Positions 1-7,233 of a stretch of DNA of 14,638 bases are shown here, piece after piece. The stretch is from positions 1 to 14,638 of the forward strand of contig DATLWR010000010.1 of NCBI GenBank assembly GCA_035576205.1. The letters are read 5' to 3'. Origin of the DNA: DATLWR01 sp035576205 (GTDB taxonomy: Bacteria > Pseudomonadota > Zetaproteobacteria > Mariprofundales > Mariprofundaceae). The notes below the pieces were generated by a model. The model was not told where the DNA came from. It worked only from the letters and a program-made list of their open reading frames with translations, and ran no database searches. A program made the translations under genes and the position numbers. Position 1 is the first letter of the stretch. Each line of letters begins with the position of its first letter.

Positions 1-1158
1 GAATAGCATCAGGCCCATGGCCAGCGCGTAGCCCGGCCGTACCTTCGCGAGCCCCGCGAAGTCGTCCAGCAGCTCGCCCTGGATGCCCTCGCGGCGCATC
101 AGCACGATGATCGCGAAGGCGCCCATGGTCATGAACAGGTAAACCACCAGATAGACGAGGATACCCGAGTAGCCGTCCGCATTGCCGGCGATCAGGCCGA
201 GGGTGACGAAACCAACCTGGCCGATCGTCGAGTAGGCCAGCATGCGCTTGATGTTGCGCTGTGCGATAGCGGCCAGGTTGCCGATCGTCAGCGTCAGCAC
301 CGTGATCCAGGTGAGCATCATGGTGTATTCATGCGTCAGCGCCGGCAGCGCATCGACGAGGATGCGCATGAAGATCACGAATCCCGCCACCTTCGGGCCC
401 ACCGCCATAAAGGCAGTGATCGGTGTCGGGGCGCCTTCGTAGGCGTCCGGCGTCCACATGTGGAACGGCGCCATCGAAACCTTGAACGCGAGGCCCGCGA
501 TGATAAACACCAGCCCCAGCATCACGGCGAAATGCGCGCTGCTGTCGGCACTGGCCAAAGCCTTGCCGATGGTCGCGAAATCGAAACTGCCGGTCACGCC
601 GTAGAGGAAGGTGACGCCATAGAGCAGCATGCCGGAGGAGAGGGCGCCGAGGATGAAGTACTTCAGCGCTGCCTCGTTGGAACGCAGGACATCGCGCTGG
701 TAACCGACCAGCACGTAGATCGACAGCGCCATCAGCTCCATGGCCAGATACATGGTGATGAAGTTGTTGGCGGAGACCATCAGCATCATGCCGAGCATGG
801 CGAAAAGCATCAGCACGTAATACTCGCCTACGTGCGACTCCTCTTTCATGTAATCGAGCGAAATCACCATGCCGAAGACGGCGGCGATACAGATCAACAC
901 CTTGCTCAGCGCCGCAAACGGATCGAGCACGAAATAGCCGTAAAAGGCGACCAGCGGCTCGGATGCCGTGACTTGCCAGGTAGCACAGGCTGCGACGATG
1001 GCGGTCAGCATGGCAAGGTAAGCGGTCAGCGCCTTGCGACCTTTCGGGATGAACAGGTCGAGCAGCAGCAGCGCCATGGCCGCGACGGCCACGATCATCT
1101 CCGGCAACAGCGCCAGCAGATGCTCGGGAAACGGGAACGGAAAGGTCACATTAGCCAT
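1..1158 (-). CDS. nuoN: NADH-quinone oxidoreductase subunit N (3'-truncated by window edge)
   Basis: This is an antiporter-like subunit of the complex I membrane arm; it carries one of the proton half-channels. The 386 visible residues start MANVTFPFPF at ATG 1158 and run open to base 1, so roughly the last fifth of a usual ~480-residue NuoN is missing. The protein is almost continuously hydrophobic with many membrane helices. Family motifs visible are SANNFITMYLAMELMALSIY (helix 5 with its conserved Glu), GLAFKVSMAPFHMWTPDAYE (helix 7 Lys), GPKVAG (helix 8 Lys) and QRNIKRMLAYSTIGQVGF. An AGGAAG Shine-Dalgarno lies just before the ATG, 13 nt after the nuoM stop. It is the last gene of the classical nuo order. 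The truncation is a window artefact; no frameshift is visible. Confidence 0.97.
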   Translation of the reverse strand, partial: MANVTFPFPFPEHLLALLPEMIVAVAAMALLLLDLFIPKGRKALTAYLAMLTAIVAACATWQVTASEPLVAFYGYFVLDPFAALSKVLICIAAVFGMVISLDYMKEESHVGEYYVLMLFAMLGMMLMVSANNFITMYLAMELMALSIYVLVGYQRDVLRSNEAALKYFILGALSSGMLLYGVTFLYGVTGSFDFATIGKALASADSSAHFAVMLGLVFIIAGLAFKVSMAPFHMWTPDAYEGAPTPITAFMAVGPKVAGFVIFMRILVDALPALTHEYTMMLTWITVLTLTIGNLAAIAQRNIKRMLAYSTIGQVGFVTLGLIAGNADGYSGILVYLVVYLFMTMGAFAIIVLMRREGIQGELLDDFAGLAKVRPGYALAMGLMLF

Positions 1159-1171
1159 CGGTTACTTCCTA

Positions 1172-2746
1172 TCAATGTTCTGCCAGCTGCACGGGCACCT
1201 GTTGTGCCAGTGCCGCCGCCGCTTCCAGCTTGCTGCCCGTTGCCTGCTCGATCAGGTGAGTTACCGAGGCATGCATCACATCGAGCACCGGCAACGGATA
1301 GACACCCAGCCACACCACCAGAGCGATCAGCGGCACGAAATAGCCGAACTCACGCACGCTCATGTCCTTCATGGTCTTGACCGTATCCTTCACGAGATCG
1401 CCCATGATCACACGCTTGTACATCCACAGCGTGTAGCAGGCGGAGAGCACGACGCTGGTCGCCGCGGCAATCGCCACCCACTTGGTGGAGACAGCCAGGT
1501 GGGCCTGCGCTGCGGGCGCCGACGTGAAGGTGCCGATCAGCACCATGATCTCGCCGACGAACGCCGAGGCGCCGGGCAACGCCACGTTGGCCATGGCGAA
1601 GACCATCATCACCGCGGCAAAAACCGGCATGACATTGACGACACCGCCGTAGTCGGCGATCTCGCGCGTGTGCAGCCGGTCGTACATCACACCGACGCAA
1701 AGGAAGAGTGCGGCAGCCACGAAACCGTGCGAGATCATGCCGAAGATCGCGCCCTCCACCGACGGTTGCGTGAGCATGAAGGCGCCGAGGGTGACGAAGC
1801 CCATATGGGCGATCGACGAGTAGGCGATCAGCCGTTTCATGTCCTGCTGCATCATGGCGACGAGCGAGATGTAGATGATGGCGATCAGGGACAACGCAAC
1901 CATGAACGGCACGAAATACTGCGAGGCATCCGGCAGCATCGGCAGCGAGAAACGCAGGAAGCCGTAAGCACCCATCTTCAGGAGAATACCGGCCAGGATC
2001 ACCGAGCCTGCCGTCGGTGCCTCGGTATGCGCGTCCGGCAACCAGGTGTGTACCGGCCACATCGGCACCTTCACCGCGAAAGCGATGAAGAAGGCGATCC
2101 AGATCCAGAACTGCCAAGTGAAGTCGAATGGATAGTCCATGAAAGCCAGGATGCTGAAGGTGTGGCCGGCCTTGAAATACATGGCGAGCAGCGCCAGCAG
2201 CATCAGCACGGAGCCTGCCAGCGTATAGAGGAAGAACTTGATCGTCGCATAGACGCGGTTCTTGCCGCCCCAGATGCCGATGATCAGGTACATCGGGATC
2301 AGCATCGCCTCCCAGAAGAAGTAGAACAGCACCGCATCGAGTGCCGCGAAGACGCCGATCAGCGTCGTCTCCAGCACCAGGAAGGCGATCATGTACTCCT
2401 TCACACGCGTCTGAATGCACTGCCATGCCGAAACGATGCAGATCACGGTGAGCAGGCTGGTCAGCAAAATGAACGGCATCGAGATGCCGTCGACACCCAG
2501 CTGGTAGTTGATGTTAAAGGCCGGAATCCAGCGATGGAACTCCTCGAACTGCATGTGCGAGGTACCGGTCTCGAACGACAAGGCCAGCGGCAGCGTGACG
2601 ATGAAGGTCGCCACCGACACGGCGAGTGCCGCCCAGCGCACGGCGTTGTCGCCGCGCACGAATAGCCAGATGAACAGCGCGCCGAGCGTAGGCAGAAAGA
2701 TGCTCAGGCTGAGGATCGGAAAACCGAGGATGTTGTGCAATTCCAT
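1172..2746 (-). CDS. nuoM: NADH-quinone oxidoreductase subunit M
   Basis: NuoM is an Mrp-antiporter-like, proton-translocating subunit of the complex I membrane arm (524 residues, about 14 membrane helices). Conserved charged residues of the proton path can be placed: Glu146 in FYFFWEAMLIPMY (helix 5), Lys226 in FAVKVPMWPVHTWLPDAHTE (helix 7) and Lys257 in AGILLKMGAYG (helix 8). QQDMKRLIAYSSIAHMGF is also typical of the family. The ATG at 2746 is preceded by GGGAG, and the gene begins 14 nt after the nuoL stop. The C-terminus runs about 25 residues past the last hydrophobic segment as an Ala/Gln-rich tail ending VQLAEH, so the protein is slightly long for the family. Confidence 0.98.
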   Translation of the reverse strand: MELHNILGFPILSLSIFLPTLGALFIWLFVRGDNAVRWAALAVSVATFIVTLPLALSFETGTSHMQFEEFHRWIPAFNINYQLGVDGISMPFILLTSLLTVICIVSAWQCIQTRVKEYMIAFLVLETTLIGVFAALDAVLFYFFWEAMLIPMYLIIGIWGGKNRVYATIKFFLYTLAGSVLMLLALLAMYFKAGHTFSILAFMDYPFDFTWQFWIWIAFFIAFAVKVPMWPVHTWLPDAHTEAPTAGSVILAGILLKMGAYGFLRFSLPMLPDASQYFVPFMVALSLIAIIYISLVAMMQQDMKRLIAYSSIAHMGFVTLGAFMLTQPSVEGAIFGMISHGFVAAALFLCVGVMYDRLHTREIADYGGVVNVMPVFAAVMMVFAMANVALPGASAFVGEIMVLIGTFTSAPAAQAHLAVSTKWVAIAAATSVVLSACYTLWMYKRVIMGDLVKDTVKTMKDMSVREFGYFVPLIALVVWLGVYPLPVLDVMHASVTHLIEQATGSKLEAAAALAQQVPVQLAEH

Positions 2747-2760
2747 GTTCCGCTACTCCC

Positions 2761-4752
2761 TCAGCCGTTCATGTACAGGTAGGTCAGGAATCCGAAGACA
2801 CCGATCACCATGGCGAAGGCGTAGTGGTAGACCATGCCGGTCTGCATGGCGCGCATGCGTGCCGCGCCCGCCTTGATCGTGTCGACGATGCCGCCGTGGA
2901 TGATGCCGCCGTCGATGGCGCCCAGATCGCCCTTCTTCCACAGCATGTCGCCCAGCCCCCGCGCCCAGGCCACGAAGGTCTTCGCGTAGAGCTCGTCCCA
3001 GTACCACTTGTTGAGCAGGAAGGTATAGAGGCGCGGGAACATTCCGGCGAGCTTCGCCGGCATGCCCGACTGCCTGAAATACATCACGTAGGCGAGCGCA
3101 ATGCCGGCGATCGCCAGCACGAACGGACCGTATTCCATCCAGAAGGTGTGTCCGTGTGCCTGCTCCAGATTCTCGATCATACGCAGCGGATCATGGGCCG
3201 GCAGCACGAACAGGCTGCTGCCGAAGAAGTTCTCGTCGCCCGGCTTGTCGATACCGAGGACTTCCGCGCCCCACCAGCCGGAGAGCAGTGCGCCGATGGA
3301 GAGCAGCACCAGCGGCACGGTGATCACCCATGGCGATTCGTGCAGGTGCGACTTGGTATGCGGCTCCACGCGATCGGAGTTGTGGAAGGTCAGGAAGAAC
3401 ATGCGGAAGGTGTAGAAGGCGGTCAGGAAGACGCCGGAGAGCACTGCCCAGTAGGCGAACTCGCTGACCCAGCCCATATGCCGCACGGCGGCCGCCTCGA
3501 TGATCATGTCCTTCGACCAGTAGCCGGCGAACGGCGGCACACCGGCCAGCGCCAGGGAGGCAATGAACATCGTCACATAGGTGATCGGCATGAACTTGCG
3601 CAGCTGCCCCATCTTGCGGATATCCTGCTCGGCCAGCACGGCATGGATCACGGAGCCAGCGGCCAGGAACAGCAGCGCCTTGAAGTAGGCGTGCGTCATC
3701 AGGTGGAAGATGCCGACGGAGTAGGCGGAGAGACCGCAGGCGACGAACATGTAGCCGAGCTGCGAACAGGTCGAGTAGGCGATGACGCGCTTGATGTCGT
3801 TCTGCACCAGACCGATGGTGCCGCACATCCAGGCGGTGATGGCACCAACAATGACCACCGCGGCGAGCGCGGTCTCGGAGAACTCGAACATCGGCGACAG
3901 GCGGGCGACCATGAAGACGCCGGCGGTCACCATGGTGGCGGCATGGATCAGCGCCGAGATCGGGGTCGGGCCTTCCATCGAGTCGGGCAGCCAGACGTGC
4001 AGCGGCACCTGGCCGGACTTGCCGATGGCGCCGACGAACAGTGCCAGACAGATGAAGGTCATGGCAGAAACCTCGAAACCGCCCCAGTTGAGGCTCGCGC
4101 CGCTGGCGGCCAGTGCCGGCACGGCAGCGAACACCTCGCGGTAATCGATAGTGCCGAAGTAGTACCAGACCGCCAGGATGCCGACCGCGAAACCGAAGTC
4201 GCCGATGCGGTTGACGATGAATGCCTTCATCGCCGCCACGTTGGCGCTCTCACGCTTGTACCAGAAGCCGATCAGCAGATAGGAGAACAGGCCCACCGCT
4301 TCCCAGCCGAAGAACAGCGTGAAGAAGTTGTTGCCCATCACCAGCACCAGCATCGAGAAGGTGAATGCGGAGATGTAGGAGAAGAAGCGGGAGTAGCCGG
4401 GATCGCCATGCATGTAGCCGATGGTGTAGATGTGCACGCAGGCCGAAACAATGGTGACCGTCAGCATCATGATCGCCGTCAGCCGGTCGATCGCCATGCC
4501 GACCGGAACGCCGAAGTTGCCGGACACCATCCAGGTCCAGAAATTGCCGTAGAAGCTGGCGCCATCCAGCACCTGCAGGAAGACATGCAGCGACAGCACG
4601 GCCGCGGCGATGACGCCGGCCGAGCAGAGCAGATGCGACAGCTTCTCTTTCAGTGCCCAGCCGAACAGGCCGGCCAGCAATGCTGCCAGCAGCGGCAGGC
4701 CCGGAATGGCCAGCAGCTCGGCGGTATTCAACGTCAATGCGGTTTCGTGCAC
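2761..4752 (-). CDS. nuoL: NADH-quinone oxidoreductase subunit L
   Basis: NuoL is the most distal antiporter-like pump subunit of complex I, with the C-terminal lateral helix that runs along the membrane arm (663 residues, normal length). Visible motifs are FFGWEAVGLFSYLLIGFW with Glu151, AFIVNRIGDFGFAVG with Asp185, GKSGQVPLHVWLPDSMEG with Lys245, and QNDIKRVIAYSTCSQLGYMF. The C-terminal part, from about residue 520, holds the expected amphipathic stretch and a final membrane helix ending LTYLYMNG. The start is GTG at 4752 with a strong GGGGAGG Shine-Dalgarno five bases upstream; no better ATG lies nearby. It follows nuoK by 12 nt and precedes nuoM by 14 nt. Confidence 0.98.
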   Translation of the reverse strand: MHETALTLNTAELLAIPGLPLLAALLAGLFGWALKEKLSHLLCSAGVIAAAVLSLHVFLQVLDGASFYGNFWTWMVSGNFGVPVGMAIDRLTAIMMLTVTIVSACVHIYTIGYMHGDPGYSRFFSYISAFTFSMLVLVMGNNFFTLFFGWEAVGLFSYLLIGFWYKRESANVAAMKAFIVNRIGDFGFAVGILAVWYYFGTIDYREVFAAVPALAASGASLNWGGFEVSAMTFICLALFVGAIGKSGQVPLHVWLPDSMEGPTPISALIHAATMVTAGVFMVARLSPMFEFSETALAAVVIVGAITAWMCGTIGLVQNDIKRVIAYSTCSQLGYMFVACGLSAYSVGIFHLMTHAYFKALLFLAAGSVIHAVLAEQDIRKMGQLRKFMPITYVTMFIASLALAGVPPFAGYWSKDMIIEAAAVRHMGWVSEFAYWAVLSGVFLTAFYTFRMFFLTFHNSDRVEPHTKSHLHESPWVITVPLVLLSIGALLSGWWGAEVLGIDKPGDENFFGSSLFVLPAHDPLRMIENLEQAHGHTFWMEYGPFVLAIAGIALAYVMYFRQSGMPAKLAGMFPRLYTFLLNKWYWDELYAKTFVAWARGLGDMLWKKGDLGAIDGGIIHGGIVDTIKAGAARMRAMQTGMVYHYAFAMVIGVFGFLTYLYMNG

Positions 4753-4764
4753 GCTAGCCTCCCC

Positions 4765-5070
4765 TTATCCCTGCAGTGCGTTGATGTCTTCGACCTCGGC
4801 CGAACGGCGGGTGCGGTAGAAGGCCACCAGGATCGCCAGACCAATCGCCACCTCGCTGGCAGCCACGGTCAGCACGAAGAAAACGAAGATCTGGCCGGCG
4901 AGATCCGCACGGTAGTGCGAAAAAGCCACCAGGTTGATGTTCACCGCCAGCAGCATCAGCTCGATGCACATCAGGATGGTGATGACGTTCTTGCGGTTCA
5001 GGAACAGGCCGATCACCCCGAGCGAAAACAGGGCGGCGGCGACAATCAGGTAATCCGACAAACCGATCAT
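4765..5070 (-). CDS. nuoK: NADH-quinone oxidoreductase subunit K
   Basis: NuoK is a small three-helix membrane subunit of complex I (101 residues), homologous to MrpC, that carries membrane-embedded glutamates linking the quinone-side channel to the antiporter subunits. Both are present: Glu37 in MCIELMLLAVNINLVAF and Glu73 in VLTVAASEVAIGLAI. The NRKNVITILM stretch before helix 2 is also characteristic. The ATG at 5070 follows the nuoJ TAA after one base (TAACATG), and the Shine-Dalgarno (GAGGA) lies inside the end of nuoJ, suggesting translational coupling. Length and motifs are standard. Confidence 0.98.
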   Translation of the reverse strand: MIGLSDYLIVAAALFSLGVIGLFLNRKNVITILMCIELMLLAVNINLVAFSHYRADLAGQIFVFFVLTVAASEVAIGLAILVAFYRTRRSAEVEDINALQG

Positions 5071-5071
5071 G

Positions 5072-5656
5072 TTACATCCTCACCATGCGCACGCGGTCTT
5101 CGCGGCGGACCTTCACCTGCGCCGAAATGTTCTGGTACTTGGCGTCCTTGCGGGTACGCAGCGTCAGCACCACGGCACCGACCAGTGCCACCAGCAGGAT
5201 CACTGCCGCGATTTCGAAACCGAGCAGATACTGGGTGTAGAGGATCTGGCCGATCTCCTTGGTGTTGTTGACCTCCTTGCCGAGGTGCGCGGCGGTCGTC
5301 ATCGCATCGCTGGCGAAAACGCCGGAGTTGGCCGCGGCGACAAACTCGATCAGCAGGATGGCCGCCACGAGGCCGCCGGTCGGCAGGTACTGCAGGAAGC
5401 CTTCGCGCAGCTTCGCCGTATTCACCTCCAGCATCATGATCACGAACATGAACAGCACCATGACCGCACCAACGTAGATCAGGATCAGGATGACGCCGAG
5501 AAACTCCGCATCGAGCATGAAGAAGAGGCCAGCAGCATTGAAGAAGCTGAAGATCAGCGACATCACGGAGTGCATGGTGTTGCGCGCCAGCACCACGCCC
5601 ATGCCGCCCAGCACGGCAAGCCCCCCGAACGTATAGAAAAATGCGGTTTCGAGCAT
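5072..5656 (-). CDS. nuoJ: NADH-quinone oxidoreductase subunit J
   Basis: NuoJ (194 residues, five membrane helices) is the ND6-type subunit whose third helix takes part in the coupling rearrangement of complex I. The signature IYVGAVMVLFMFVIMML lies at about residues 60-76, with the conserved Tyr61 and the glycine of the helix-3 bulge. The N-terminus is MLETAFFYTFGGLAVLGGMG, followed by NTMHSVMSLIFSFFNAAG. The open frame extends another 56 codons upstream across the end of nuoI, but that part is Arg/Ser/Thr-rich and overlaps nuoI. I chose ATG 5656, which has AGGGGAGAGG just upstream and matches the family N-terminus. The gap from nuoI is 22 nt. Confidence 0.97.
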   Translation of the reverse strand: MLETAFFYTFGGLAVLGGMGVVLARNTMHSVMSLIFSFFNAAGLFFMLDAEFLGVILILIYVGAVMVLFMFVIMMLEVNTAKLREGFLQYLPTGGLVAAILLIEFVAAANSGVFASDAMTTAAHLGKEVNNTKEIGQILYTQYLLGFEIAAVILLVALVGAVVLTLRTRKDAKYQNISAQVKVRREDRVRMVRM

Positions 5657-5678
5657 CTGCCTCTCCCCTCGTTTCCCG

Positions 5679-6167
5679 TCAGCAGTAGCGGGCGTCGGCG
5701 GCCAGGTTGACCGCAATCTGCTTCTCGTAACGGTCCCCGTTGGCGAGCAGCATGCCCTTCGTGTAGTAGAGTGCCTCACGCGACTCGCTGGCGTATTCAA
5801 ACTCCTGCGTCTCGACGATCGCATCGACCGGGCAGGCCTCCTGGCATAGACCGCAGTAAATGCACTTGGTCATGTCGATGTCGTAGCGCGTCGTGCGGCG
5901 TGTGCCGTCGCCGCGCTCTTCCGACTCGATCAGGATGGCCAAGGCAGGGCAAACCACCTCGCAGAGCTTGCAGGCGATGCAGCGCTCCTCGCCCGACTCG
6001 TAGCGACGCAGCGCATGCAGGCCACGGAAACGGGGGCTCAGGGGCGTGCGCTCCTCCGGGTACTCGATGGTAATCTTCTTCTTGAACAGGTAGCGGCCGG
6101 TCAGCGACAGGCCGACCAGCAGTTCCCACAGCAGCCAGGTCTTGAAGGTGCGTTTGATCAGACCCAT
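5679..6167 (-). CDS. nuoI: NADH-quinone oxidoreductase subunit I, 2x[4Fe-4S] ferredoxin-like
   Basis: NuoI carries clusters N6a and N6b, which pass electrons from NuoG to N2 in NuoB at the base of the peripheral arm. The 162-residue protein has two CxxCxxCxxxCP motifs: Cys63/66/69/73 (CIACKLCEVVCP) and Cys102/105/108/112 (CIYCGLCQEACP). The N-terminal amphipathic segment (MGLIKRTFKTWLLWELLVGL) is the usual membrane-contact helix, followed by the family motif TIEYPEERTPLSPRFRGLHA. The ATG at 6167 comes four bases after the nuoH stop, and its GGAGG Shine-Dalgarno overlaps the last codons of nuoH. The last residue is an extra cysteine (Cys162), not a cluster ligand. Confidence 0.98.
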   Translation of the reverse strand: MGLIKRTFKTWLLWELLVGLSLTGRYLFKKKITIEYPEERTPLSPRFRGLHALRRYESGEERCIACKLCEVVCPALAILIESEERGDGTRRTTRYDIDMTKCIYCGLCQEACPVDAIVETQEFEYASESREALYYTKGMLLANGDRYEKQIAVNLAADARYC

Positions 6168-6171
6168 CGCA

Positions 6172-7233
6172 TTACCTCCACGGCATCCAGTAGCCGATGA
6201 TCGAGTCGAGTCCCGGCGTGTAGATGCAGATGCCGACCACAGCGATCCAGGCCAGTGTCCACGGCAGGAATACCTTCCAGCCCAGCCGCATCATCTGGTC
6301 GTAGCGATAGCGCGGAAAAGTGGCTCGGAACCAGATGAAGACAAAGACCAGGAAGGAGGTCTTCGCGAGCAGCCAGACGGTGCCCGGGATGACGTCGAGT
6401 GCCGGGATCGGCGCATACCAGCCACCCAGGAACAGGATCGAGGTCATCAGGCTGATCAGAATCATGGCGCCGTACTCGGCCAGCGAGAAGGTGGCGAACC
6501 ACATGCCGGAGTACTCGGTGTGGTAGCCTGCGACAATCTCCTCGGTCTCGATCAGATCGAACGGCGTACGTCCGGTCTCCGCACATCCCGAAATGAAGAA
6601 GACCAGCAGCATCGGGAACAGCGGGATCATGTACCAGTGCTGGATGCCTCCGGCCTGGGCGTGAACGATGTCGGCCAGATCGAGACTGCCGGCAAGCATC
6701 ATCACCGTTACGAGGCCAAAGCCCATGGAAATCTCGTAGGAGATCATCTGGCAGGTGGAGCGGATGGCGCCCATGATGGCGTACTTGGTGTTCGACGCCC
6801 AGCCGGCCATCAGCACGCCGTAGATCGACAGGCTGGCGATCGCCATGACGTAGAGCAGGCCGACGTTGAGATGTGCGATCGCCATCACGTGCGGCGTCTC
6901 CCAGAGGCCGAACAGCGACGTCTCGCCGAACGGCACGACGGCGAAGGCGAGGAGCGCCGGCGTCAGCGACAGGATGGGCGCCGCGACGAACAGCAGCTTG
7001 TTGGCCGGATTCGGAATGATCGTCTCTTTGAATATCAGCTTGAGACCGTCGGCGATCGGCTGCAGCAGACCTGCCCAACCGACACGGTTACAACCCTTGC
7101 GAACCTGGATCCAGCCGATCACACGCCGCTCGGCATAGGTGATATAGGCGACCGATAGCGCGACCGGCACGGCGATCGCCAGGACCTCCAGCGCCCAGAT
7201 GCCGCCCTGAATCGCCATATCCAAAGGCGTCAT
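6172..7233 (-). CDS. nuoH: NADH-quinone oxidoreductase subunit H
   Basis: NuoH (ND1 homologue, 353 residues, about eight membrane helices) forms much of the quinone chamber and the entry of the proton channel. Recognisable motifs are TYAERRVIGWIQVRKG (residues 32-47), NRVGWAGLLQPIADGLKLIF (49-68), AETGRTPFDL (218-227) and VAGYHTEYSGM (234-244). Two departures from the usual pattern are visible: Cys48 replaces the usual Pro of RxGPNRVG, and the acidic loop after PFDL reads IETEEIVAG, one residue shorter than the common xExExE[LI]VAG. The reading frame is intact. The ATG at 7233 overlaps the nuoG stop by 4 nt (ATGA) and has GAAGGAGG upstream. Confidence 0.97.
   Translation of the reverse strand: MTPLDMAIQGGIWALEVLAIAVPVALSVAYITYAERRVIGWIQVRKGCNRVGWAGLLQPIADGLKLIFKETIIPNPANKLLFVAAPILSLTPALLAFAVVPFGETSLFGLWETPHVMAIAHLNVGLLYVMAIASLSIYGVLMAGWASNTKYAIMGAIRSTCQMISYEISMGFGLVTVMMLAGSLDLADIVHAQAGGIQHWYMIPLFPMLLVFFISGCAETGRTPFDLIETEEIVAGYHTEYSGMWFATFSLAEYGAMILISLMTSILFLGGWYAPIPALDVIPGTVWLLAKTSFLVFVFIWFRATFPRYRYDQMMRLGWKVFLPWTLAWIAVVGICIYTPGLDSIIGYWMPWR

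Noticed and set aside
331..2665. Plus-strand open frames over nuoN and nuoM
   Set aside because: Same low-complexity His/Arg/Gln-rich shadow composition; they mutually overlap and lie wholly opposite intact nuo genes.
2824..5271. Very long plus-strand open frame (815 codons) antisense to nuoL, nuoK and nuoJ
   Set aside because: Its product is a biased His/Arg/Asp/Glu/Gln-rich string without domain features, which mirrors GC-rich hydrophobic codons of nuoL. The minus-strand genes are unmistakable.
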